Assembly (NCBI GenBank): GCA_026120035.1
Contig: JALRME010000002.1
Span: 1,302,001 to 1,366,000, forward strand
Length of the DNA: 64,000 nucleotides
Direction of reading: 5' to 3'
Origin: Coleophoma eucalyptorum
Lineage: Eukaryota; Ascomycota; Leotiomycetes; Helotiales; Dermateaceae
The notes below the pieces were generated by a model. That model saw only the letters and a list, made by a program, of their open reading frames with translations, was not told where the DNA came from and did not search any database. The first letter of the stretch is position 1. Each line of letters begins with the position of its first letter. Shown here piece by piece: positions 11,050-21,232 of this stretch. A program made the position numbers and the translations under genes.

Positions 11050-12530
11050 CCTCATTACATAGCCTGCTCTTCCGCTTCTCAGAGACTTTAACTTTCCCGC
11101 TCGCAGTGGGAACATCTCCGTCACGTTCACCTTTAAAACGGAGCGCATTCTCCTCGAATGCGGGCACCTATCGGCCATCTTTGGAGGGGTGGCTCCCGTA
11201 TTCCAACACTAAATCATCAAAGAACTCTCCCACTATGTCTTTTTCTTGGCATGGGATTTCATAGCCTCTAGTCCTAACTGCTCGTATCAGCTGGTTGATT
11301 ACCCGCCTCTCCGATCTTAGAGTTTTCGTGAAGTGGTAAGATCAAACTGTGGTCCGAATCCGTCTGGTTTACACATGGGGAAGTTGCGAGGGGGCAAGAG
11401 AGCAATGCGGAGAGCCAGAATTCTGTCCAAGTTGGACTTGCAGATGGGCTTTCTGCCGCAAAAGCACAGTCAGAAATTGCTCAGATTCCCGAAGATATGA
11501 TTCGACAGCGAATGACATCTTCCGCTGAATATTTTTTCACGGGTCCAGCATTCTGGCAAGTGCTATTTTCTTTTGATATTCTTCCTTCAACGGAACTTTC
11601 AACGGAAGACTCCTTAGTGAGTTATGCTTGCTCAGAGTGTTGTACCTTGGAAAAGACGAGAATCAGTGCGTAAGGAGGTAAAGAAAGCTCCAGGGCATTA
11701 TATCCACAACCTTCCCCTCCCCCTCCCAGCGCTTTGAACTTATTCTTCGAGGGTTTATATCCTGCAAGTAAGCTGGATGCACCGCAAGAAAGGCTGCACA
11801 AAAGACGATAGATGAAACAGCAGCCCTGGCTCTTTGGTCTCGTCTTGAATATGGTCAAAGACATGTGATTCTCTCATCAGACCACCCCTCTGGATATGCC
11901 ACCTGTTCTTTCCAGGCTGTTACAAAGCTCCACCATTTCTACTGCTCAAAATGCTGTCGCCGTGTTCCTTTGTCATGATCTACGATGCAGAGCAGTTGAA
12001 GGGTGGTCAGGAACTTCAAACCGGTGCTAAGAGAATGGGACTTGTGACTTAGTCGATGTAGCTGATCCAGTTCCGTCATGGCTCGAGAGTCAGTGACTTA
12101 GTGATACCAACACCTGCCTTAGCTACTAGCTTACTAACAAGTATTACAGGAATATCGACTTATCTGATCTTTTCTTACCTTGCCCATGGTCTGGAACTTG
12201 TTCTGTTATTGCTACATTTTGGAGGTACCTCCTAGTGTGCACTTAACCGGGGGGGGGGGAGTATCCCTCGCTTACCTACTTGCCATACGAAAGGCCTCGC
12301 TTGCTCTTAGAATCATATCATGGACAGAAGAGTGCTATAGAAGCTAGATATTCACTTATGTAAATTTTTTTATTTATAGCTGTATATATTCTACAGGAAG
12401 AAGCCATGTTATACACCGCATCATAAGTCTTGTTGACTTCAGGTATCAAACGCCTTCTGAATGCCGCACGCCTTGAACTCCTTGCCATCCGTCAAATCAC
12501 AAGCGCACCATTTCGATGTACTCAAGCATA

Positions 12531-14454
12531 TCACTTGTTCGATGGTGGTGGTGGAGGTGCCATCTTTCCAGCACCGGTGTCAATTTTCTTTGGGGGTGGT
12601 CCCATGCTTCCATTAGTACTGCTGCCACCAACTTGAGTGAAGGTTCCTCCTTTGAACCATCGGTCCTCTTCAGCCTTCCGCTTCCTATTCATCTCAGCCA
12701 CGATCTTGGGATCGACAAGTTCAAGACCCTGCACAGGTGTGAATGCCAGTGAGGATGCTGTTCCTGCACCTGCGCCTGCCGTTGAGCCCACTCCTGAAGC
12801 TCGCAGTCCCTTGCCTCTAAGATCAATACTAGAGTTTGCATTTTGTCCGAAGCCACGCAGTGAGGAAGCAGAGCCACTGATAGGTGTTGCACCTCCCCAG
12901 CCCTTATTCTTTGCACTCAGCTTTGCCTTGGTCCGTTGATCAATTTGCAAGTTGCGGATACGTCCATCATTTCCTTGGCCAATCATGCCTAAACCTGCTG
13001 TTCCTTCTCCCGTGCCGTAACCAACTTCTTTCTCTTCTTTGCCAAATACCATTCTGTTCTGGGCCTTGCGGAGGTCGGTCATAGCAGTGGCTTCCTTGGC
13101 CTTTCTGGCTCTTCTACCACCACGCTTCCTGGCTGGTTTGTCATCAGGTGCTGGAAGTGCTCGCTGACCCTTATTTGGTGGTGGTATGGTCAATTTCTCC
13201 AATCGCTCTTCGCACTGTCTTCTCAGCTCCTCGCCAGTAGATCCGTCTGGACTGTTGTGTACTCTGTCTACTCTAGCGGCAAGAACAACTTTCGCAGAAA
13301 CAATGCGCATGGCTTGTCGCTTAAGATCATTGGGAATCGCCTGGATAATCGGAGAGTGGTAAAGAAAGCCTTGTTGACGAACTCCTACGTTGGTTGCGAA
13401 TCCTGTGCCAGATTGTTTCTTGGATCCCAGGGGTGGTAAATTGCAAGCAGGGGTTTTGGCAAGCCCAGTGAGACCACCGGCAAAGTTAAGTAGTTGAGCT
13501 GCAGTGAGAGAACCGATAAGCGCAGTCAAGTTGGGAGCGAAAAGATTCATGCGTGATTGCACATAATCTGTCAAAGTCTTCTTGGCTTTGTCGAGAGCTA
13601 GAGTCATCTTACAAGCACGCATGACCCGCTCAAGTTCCGAAGGTGACATCTCACGTCCTTTGGTCGTTGTAGCTTCGACAGTAACTGTCATAACTGATGG
13701 ACCTGGCAGAATTGACTTTAAAGTGGCTCCTAGAGGGTTGTTTGTCGATGTTTGCAGAGCCTTAATATTTTCATGGTCCATTGGGCCATTGCCAATGATA
13801 GTAACAACTTTGGCATAGTCCAAGGGGTTCTGAACCAGTGTTTCCAGCTCTGGGAATCGTACAGAGTAGTGATCCCGAATGAATTTATGAACCAAGATAA
13901 TTTCGGAGTCGATGGAGGTTGACAGGGTATTTGACTGGGTCAAAAGGTGATACTCTGGGTTATCTTCGACCGATCCAACAAAGGTGGTTTGCTTCTCTGG
14001 AGAAAGAGACTGGAAATGGGCGATTTTCTGTAACGTCGCGCTTATTGTCAGGGCTGTATACACAAAGTAGATGTAAACTAACGGTCTTTTGAGGACTGAG
14101 GGTTGGAGAAGGGTATGTACTAACCTCGAGAACTGGCTCAAGAGTCTTCATCAAGCCTGCAACGCTTCGCACATCCTCTACCCCACCAAGCTGCATTTTC
14201 TCAACCTTGATCTTCGTAGTCTCTTCATCATCTCCACTATCTGCATTCATGCCTGCCATCTGATCATCCTCGTCGACCTCTTCTTCGTCTCCGTCAAGCT
14301 CCATGCTTCCATTTGCACCAGTCGCGCCCCCATTCAGCCCTGTCTTTGCCGCCTCCTCTTCGTCCGGGAAGAGACCTGTGTCCTGTTGCTCCTCACCACC
14401 CTCGGACCCAGAGTCCTCAAAATCTTGAAGTAGCTCATCTGCTAGAGTCGACAT
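12531..14454 (-). CDS. PRP31: Pre-mRNA-processing factor 31 (U4/U6 snRNP)
   Basis: Component of the U4/U6 di-snRNP, needed to form the U4/U6.U5 tri-snRNP in the nucleus. Two exons, 14454-14125 and 14027-12531, separated by a 97-nt intron (gttagt donor, ctgac branch-like site, acag acceptor), give 608 residues. The N-terminus is very acidic. The body carries the helical NOSIC/Nop fold: NPLDYAKVVTIIGN near residue 177, then the Nop domain at about 265-365 with TAAQLLNFAGGLTGLAKTPA, LPPLGSKKQ, GFLYHSPIIQ and a basic helix DLKRQAMRIVSAKVVLAARV. The C-terminal part has the basic KPARKRGGRRARKAKE block and the Prp31 tail, ending in polyproline. Length and domain order are normal for the family. It is divergent from CLF1, another splicing factor. 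Confidence 0.95.
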
Positions 14455-14778
14455 CTTGCCGTGCGAAAGCTACAGAGTTGCAAGTTGCGTACTGTTATGA
14501 TATTAGGCAAGTTATTCAAGGCTGAGAAGTATTTAAGAGAGCGGCCGCTAGCGTCATATCCCAGCTAGACCAATTCAAGCAACTTCGCGATTTTCTACCT
14601 AGCATCACATACCTCTGGGTAACTACTACTCCAGGACCGCTTTTGATCGCGTACGATTTGTTGTGAAGGTGAAGGTGGAGCTGTTGAATCGGCTACTTTC
14701 AGAAGTCCATCGAGATATTGAAGATCCAGACGGAAAGCACGCGACCGGTATTTGACGATTTCCATCACAACCGCCAAT
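14455..14778. promoter_or_regulatory. Shared divergent promoter of PRP31 and CLF1
   Basis: These 324 bp separate the start codons of two spliceosome genes on opposite strands, so both 5' leaders and core promoters must lie here. A GCGGCCGC palindrome occurs at about 14541-14548. I cannot assign a specific factor. Confidence 0.7.
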
Positions 14779-16875
14779 ATGGAGTCAGCACGAGGTCCTC
14801 CCAGGATCAAGAACAAGGCGGCGAGCGCCATACAGATTTCTGCAGAGCAACTGCTTCGGGAAGCTGTCGATAGACAGGAGCCTGGACTTCAAGCGCCTAC
14901 GCAGCGATTCGCTGACCTCGAAGAGCTTCATGAGTTCCAAGGCAGGAAACGGAAGGAGTTCGAGGCGTATGTGCAAAGAAACAGGATTAATATGAACAAC
15001 TGGATGCGATATGCACAATGGGAACTCGAGCAGAAAGAATACAAACGTGCTCGATCAATCTTTGAGCGCGCTTTAGACGTGGACTCCAAGTCAGTCACAT
15101 TATGGATCCGTTACATCGAAGCAGAGATGAAAACCAGAAATATCAACCATGCTCGAAATCTGCTGGATCGAGCTGTCACAATTCTTCCCCGAGTAGATAA
15201 GTTGTGGTACAAATATGTCTACATGGAGCAGATGTTGGGCAATATTCCAGGAACTCGCCAAGTGTTTGAGCGCTGGCTTTCCTGGGAGCCTGATGAGTCG
15301 GCATGGAGTGCTTATATCAAGATGGAGAAGAAGTACGGCGAGTTTCAGAGAGCTAGGGAGATATTCGAGCGCTTCACTATGGTTCACCCAGAACCGAGGA
15401 ATTGGATCAAGTGGGCCAGGTTCGAAGAGGAATACGGCACCAGTGATCTTGTCAGAGAGGTCTTCGGAAATGCTGTGGAGGCTCTTGGCGATGATTTTAT
15501 GGATGAGCGCCTGTTCATCGAGTATGCGAGGTACGAGGCCAAGTTGAAGGAGTATGAGCGTGCAAGAGCCATTTACAAATATGCATTGGACCGTCTGGCG
15601 AGATCCAAGTCTCTGGCTTTACATAAAGCTTACACGACTTTTGAAAAGCAATTTGGTGATCGTGAAGGGGTTGAAGATGTCATTCTATCTAAGCGACGGG
15701 TTCAGTACGAGGAACAGATTAAAGAGAACTCAAAGAATTATGACGTGTGGTTCGATTATGCCAGGTTGGAAGAGACTTCTGGAGATGTCGACCGCGTTCG
15801 AGATGTTTATGAGAGGGCAATCGCACAAATACCTCCGACGCAAGAGAAGCGCCACTGGAGGCGCTATATTTACCTCTGGATCTTTTACGCTATTTGGGAA
15901 GAGATGGAATCAAAAGACATGGAACGTGCACGACAAATTTACAACGAATGCCTAAAGCTGATACCTCACAAGAAGTTCACATTCGCCAAGATATGGTTAA
16001 TGAAGGCGCAATTTGAGATCAGACAACAGCAACTTGTGACAGCTCGGAAGACTCTTGGCCAGGCTATCGGAATGTGTCCGAAGGATAAACTCTTCAAGGG
16101 CTACGTGGAGCTAGAGCTGAAGTTATTCGAGTTTGTTAGATGCCGCACCTTATATGAGAAGCATATTGGCTACAACCCAGCCAACTGTCAGACATGGATT
16201 AAATTTGCGGAGCTCGAGAGAGGTCTAGATGATCTTGAACGGACAAGAGCCATTTTTGAGCTTGCGATCAGCCAAGAAGTTCTTGACATGCCAGAGTTGT
16301 TGTGGAAAGCATATATCGACTTCGAGGAGGAAGAAGAGGAATACGACCGAACGAGAGACCTGTATGAGAGATTGCTAGAGAAGACCGATCACGTGAAGGT
16401 TTGGATTAGCTACGCACATTTCGAGATCAACGTCCCCGACGAGGACGAGGAAGAGGTCGACGAAGAAAAGCCTATCAGCGAAGAGGCCAAGACACGCGCA
16501 CGAAAGATCTTCGAGCGAGCTCTGAAGAGCATGAAGGACAAGGATCTCAAAGAAGAGGTACGTTGACTTCACTTATTTTTAACTAATAATCCATAATACT
16601 GACTGACTACCTCACAGCGTGTCTCCCTCCTCAACGCGTGGCTGGCATTCGAGCGTACGCACGGCAGCGAAGAAGATATCGAGAAGGTCACGAAGCAAAT
16701 GCCGAGGAAGACCAAGCGCAGACGCAAGATGGACGACGATACGTATGAGGAGTACATCGACTACGTCTTCCCTGCCGACGATGCACAAACGGCCAAGCTT
16801 TCCAACTTCTTGGCCCTGGCACAATCATGGAAGAACCAAGGTGGCACCATTACTGGGGATTCGAACGGTGACTGA
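14779..16875 (+). CDS. CLF1: Crooked-neck-like pre-mRNA splicing factor (HAT repeats)
   Basis: Scaffold of the Prp19-associated (NineTeen) complex in the spliceosome, also called Syf3 or Cwf4. Exons 14779-16557 and 16618-16875, with a 60-nt intron (gtacgt donor, ctaat and ctgac branch candidates, cacag acceptor), give 678 residues, normal for the family. The start is the ATG in [16 protein letters not shown], which matches the family N-terminus; an upstream in-frame ATG at 14752 adds nine unlikely residues. Nearly the whole protein is made of HAT repeats of about 34 residues with the pattern W-x-x-Y-x-x-x-E ... A-R-x-I-(F/Y)-E-R-A, for example [20 protein letters not shown] and [10 protein letters not shown]. 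Near the C-terminus are an acidic insert ([10 protein letters not shown]) and a basic stretch (RKTKRRRK). Confidence 0.96.
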
Positions 16876-17177
16876 AGCTCGGCTGGCGAGATTTGATACC
16901 CATTGCGTAAACGTATGCATGTATGTATAGTCTATAGCTTTGTATGAAAAGCGTTTTGTCTTCGATTTGTTAATATCATACCATTTGACTTTAATACTAC
17001 ACATGAACCCAATAAGCGACCAACCCGCCCGATCCATAACCATACAGGCAGACTGGTATAGCAAAACGATAGATTTGTATGATACTGTACGGTATTTTTT
17101 TGCACATAAAATGTGTCCCCTTGGCATACCAATGTACAATTCATAGGCACTTTTCTCCATTCTTACAGATACTATTA
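16876..17177. other. 3' flanks of CLF1 and the AEC transporter gene
   Basis: A 302-bp interval between convergent genes. It is AT-rich, with T-runs and TATA/TGTA elements suited to 3' UTRs and polyadenylation. No gene seen. Confidence 0.6.
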
Positions 17178-18779
17178 CTATGACTCCTTGACAGCCAAAC
17201 ACGCCTTCAATGAGGCTACAACAGCAAGACAGATCACGGGTGAGATGGCATACGAAATCGTCACGAATTTGGCAATAGACATCTTCTCCTCGTCCGGTGC
17301 ACCGCTCATGTCCGCAAGTGAAGTGAGCTTCGTTGCTGGCGGTCCTGTTGGCATGAGCATCAGGACGAACCAGAGGATCGGATCGTTGTCGAGCCAATGC
17401 GTCTTAGCGGCTACGAGGTAGATAATCGCTATAGAGACTCTGGTAAGAGTATCGAATAAGCCAACGGGTTCTTGCATTATGGTGTCGGTAGAAGAATTGG
17501 AAGTATACTTACACCGGCCAGAGGACGAATCGGATAAAGAAGATCGTGAGGGATGGAATCCAGCGTACGTTCCCGCTCGCTTCTCCCATCTTCATCTTCA
17601 ACAAACTATTACTCAACTTTGCACCCACGACTACGAGTTGCAGGGCGGGGAATATGTCACCGATGTTCTTGATCGATGTTGTAAGCCATGCTTTAAAGAT
17701 CCCTCCTTCTGCTGGCTCGTTGAAGAAAGCTTTGTGAAATGGTGGTATCAGTCCGAGGAATGCTCCGATCACTGTTGAGATATGATTGGTGTACATCCCC
17801 TTATACAGAAGGACAGGTAAAATTAACTGGAAACTCACCAGCTCCGATAAATGGCGCATTTACAAGACTTCCTAAAAAGCCGAAAGCTTTCTGTACTGAC
17901 AAAGGAAGTTTCATACACAACCGCTTGGTCTTTTTCAAGACCTCCCCCTCTGCATGCGCTTCTCCGCGAGCAACAGCATCCGGAAGTAATGTGGTGCTCT
18001 CGCTCACATCATGCTCTTCTTCCTCTGCAGTCCTGCCATCCGAGTTTGTCGGATTAGCTTCCTCATCTTGCGCAGCATGGTCAGCATTATCCCTATCCAC
18101 ATTCTGCTTACTGCCATCATCCTCGTCGTCAGACGGTGAATCCTCATCGTCGAGAAGTTTTGGTCCGACTGCAAATGTCAAGCAATTCCCTACCATAGAC
18201 GCAACGAGGAAATAGCTCTTGGCTCGACTTATGGCGCTGTAACTTGAGTCGCTATCGTTAATCGTTAATTGCTTGAGGATGCCAGAACTGTCGAGGGATT
18301 GAACGAGGACGAGAGGTAGACTACACCGGTTAGCTTAGACCTGGAACAAATTAAGGAGATGTATACGATGTAGTGTTATTGAAGCATATTGCAGGTATAG
18401 CCCACGCCGGGAATACTCTTGGAAATGCTCTACGAAGTGCCCATCCCAACGCCATTGACGAGAGAGTATAGAAAAGTGCCCATACTGCAACAGATGGTCA
18501 GCAAGCGAGCTCCAAAAGTCTTGAAATTCTGATAGCACCACCAGACTTACTTAAAACCGGTATATATCGCACTGCCGTGCCTGCGTTGAGCTCAGAGCCA
18601 ACATTGCTGATCAACAGCGCCGGCAAAAAAAACCTCACGCATGTCTTTGAGATATCTCTTGACGAAGACTCCTTCAGTAGACCGTATCGAGATGCTATTA
18701 CTCCGTAACCTATGGTGAGCAAGACAACTAGTGAAGCTTGCAAAGCCCCCAGGAAGCTCTCAAGTATGCCGCTCGTCAT
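17178..18779 (-). CDS. Auxin efflux carrier (AEC/PIN-like) family membrane transporter
   Basis: Integral membrane transporter of the AEC family; the fungal members' substrates are mostly unknown. Five exons, 18779-18551, 18484-18367, 18320-17839, 17771-17513 and 17439-17178, join in frame to 449 residues with introns of 46-73 nt. Hydrophobic segments surround family signatures: SFLGALQASLVVLLTIGYGV at the N-terminus, ICFNNTTSLPLVLVQSL in the second/third exons, and WFVLMLMPTGPPATKL near the end. A long central loop is hydrophilic and very acidic (DDEDSPSDDEDDGS), the usual layout of two hydrophobic halves joined by a cytoplasmic loop. An in-frame ATG 19 codons upstream (18836) is possible, but MTSGILESFLGA fits the family better. 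Likely plasma membrane or ER; sequence does not decide. Confidence 0.9.
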
Positions 18780-19748
18780 GGTGTAAAAGTTGGCGGGCTT
18801 AGATAGAGTTGCATGGAAGGGTGAAAGAGAAGACAAGCAACTATCAGAATGCGCTCATTGAGAGCGTTTTTGCCAAGCAGTTGAGATGCGCATTCGCCGG
18901 TCGAGATGAGATTTGAGGAATTATGGATACAGTAAAGAAAAAGCCCATACTTTACACAGCTATTTCACCTAGCACATGCTTTGAAGCACAGACGTCATTC
19001 GTAATGCCAGGTACGGCCCAGTGGGCAGGACAGGCTTACAGGGGCTCATTGGGCAGAAGTCGAGACTCCAAGAATGGTTTTTCCAGAAACTGCAGAAACC
19101 GGGAAAGAGCTCACATACCAGGATTGAGAAAATCCCTCGAATGGACTTGGGTGAAGGAGAGGAGAGCGAGATGCCAAGTCTCTCCAAAGCCATGGTTCTT
19201 CCTCTGGGTGGAAGAATATGGTGTCTGCCACATGAGGGATCTACGTCCCAAGTCCTTGACCCTGTTCTCCCGTAGAAATCTACTTGGCATCAACGTCAAT
19301 CTGAACTTCACGATATCGAAGGTGGATCTGATTCTACAATATACAGTAAATCATCGATTCGAGAATTGTGAGGCAGGAGCAAACGATTGCATAGCTGTAG
19401 GGGCACATGAATAGTGATGCATGGTGCCCGAGAAGTGGTTTCGCTACACACCCACTGCATTCGGCGATTTCATACTCCGTGGTTCATCTACGTTATATAC
19501 CTTTCCCGTCTGAAAGGACGAGATGTTATTTGGGTTGTGGCAAGGAGTAGAACCGACACACGATTGTCGAAACATAGTTGAGAGAGGACGTAAATTCTCC
19601 ATAGTAAGACATATATCGGCCGGGACTTCGTGCACGCCTGGTATGCTCTGCTTAAAGTCAAGCTCAAAGAGGTCTTAAAAGCAAAAAGGACGCAATACTT
19701 CAACCAACGTAATTTTCCGCCGTCAATTAATAATCAACCAATAAAGTG

Positions 19749-19785
19749 CATATCCATATCCATATCTATATCTATAACTATATCC
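19749..19785. repeat. Hexanucleotide repeat (atatcy)n
   Basis: About six imperfect units of atatcc/atatct in non-coding DNA. Confidence 0.85.
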
Positions 19786-20952
19786 AATTCACATCCTGAG
19801 TCCAGGCAAGTCTGAAGATAAGCCATTATGTACCGTCTTCCGATCCAAGAAGCTCCGAGCTATTACCCCTCCGTATGAGAACATCAATGACGGCATCGTA
19901 CATTGAACCTTGATAACAACACGACAACGTCCACGCCACGCCGCGCCACTGGCACAACTCATAGATTACTTTATTCCCGCACAACCGGAAGCCCAAGAAG
20001 AAAATCAAACAAGCAATAGCTAATGCACACCTGACAAGAGGTCCAGGAGTCCAGAAGACATAATGAACCGAATCCAGAAAATTCAAATCCATATCCATTT
20101 CATCTCAGAGAATCTCAGAGAGCCAGCCGGATCCGCATACATATTTACAATCCAAAATCCAACTGCAAACCAAAAGTGATCGTCATATTCATCAATTTCT
20201 CGTAGCTTCGTTGGTTCCCATTCTATTTACGCAGACTCGAAGAAAGTTAAAAAAGAAAATAAAGAAAACATGAAAAATATAGAGATCGTCAGTAAATCGG
20301 CTCGATCCAGCGGATCGCATTGCATCCCGTTTTCATCCCTTCCCATACATGCAGCACACGTAAGAGTTCCCTATCGACCTTGCATAAGTCTCTCCACACC
20401 GCCAGTCAAGGGAAAACGACAAGCCAAGCTATCGTGAGAAAAGGGAAAGGTGAGAGATAAATCAGTAGTAGTATAAATCTTTGAAGCAAAGCAAAAGCAT
20501 GAATATCAAGCCATAAGATGGAAATAGAGAAAGATAAGCGTATCCCATGAAAAGCCGCCACTCCCATCGTCCCATCCATTCCCCGCCCAACCAATCCAAC
20601 CCCTCACTCCCATCAACCTAGCCCTCCCGGCCCCCCCGCCAAGGGTCGCATCGATCTAAGTCGTCTATCACGATAAAAGTGACCCGATATTCGTGTCGTT
20701 TCGCCTTCTGTCGGTTTTTATCCGTAACGTTGGTATATATCGTGGGCGCGCTAGCTAGGAAAGGGAATCGACAGATACAACCCAGCGATTTGTCTTACAA
20801 GCGTCCGATGCGTTTTGAAGGCAAGGTCGGTCACCTGCATAACAAATGTGAGGCGTGGGAACTGTGCATTCCACTTTTGTTTCTCTAGCGGCGGCGAGCT
20901 GTCACAGAGAAGAAAGAATCAGTTATGGGGGGTCTTAGGTAAGAAAACTTGT

Positions 20953-20970
20953 GCTTGCTTGCTTGCTTGC
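20953..20970. repeat. (GCTT)n microsatellite
   Basis: Four and a half units of GCTT. A shorter copy of the same motif occurs near 3217-3230. Confidence 0.85.
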
Positions 20971-21232
20971 GTGAAAGAAAAACAATCAACACAATCTATC
21001 TCTCTTTAAGACAGAAGGAAAAAATAAATTCAATCGTTGGTAAAGGGAAAACATGTATGAGGAAGTAGCTGATGCTTCCAAAATGCGGCTGTGATACGCA
21101 ATGAGGCTCTGTAATCGTGTATTATAGAATGTGGCGTGACTTCATGAACCTTCGTGACCCATATCCTCGTAAACTCGTTGAAAGAATGACCGTTGGTAAA
21201 AGGAGTGTAGAGCAGTATACGACGAAGAGCCC

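Larger units (their letters stand above)
5871..12530. other. 6.7-kb gene-free region upstream of the C2H2 gene and downstream of PRP31
   Basis: Both strands show only short, overlapping open frames (maximum 144 codons) with no recognisable domains and no consistent splice pattern. About 6050-6240 is purine-rich on + and therefore pyrimidine-rich on the coding strand of the zinc-finger gene, as in many fungal promoters and leaders. The rest may hold distal regulatory DNA, a long 5' UTR or a non-coding transcript; the sequence alone does not decide. Confidence 0.5.
18780..21232. other. 2.45-kb gene-free interval
   Basis: This lies upstream of the AEC gene and downstream of the DUF3824-like gene. 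The longest open frame (163 codons, 18923-19414 +) has no recognisable domain and overlaps several antisense frames. It holds the transporter promoter, probably 3' UTR of the next gene near 21000-21232, and simple repeats. Confidence 0.55.

Noticed and set aside
16825..17397. 190-codon open frame on the minus strand
   Set aside because: Overlaps the last exon of the AEC transporter in another frame of the same strand, and the 3' end of CLF1; the transporter reading is clearly conserved.
18923..19414. 163-codon open frame on the plus strand
   Set aside because: No domain; several antisense frames of similar length overlap it, which suggests chance.
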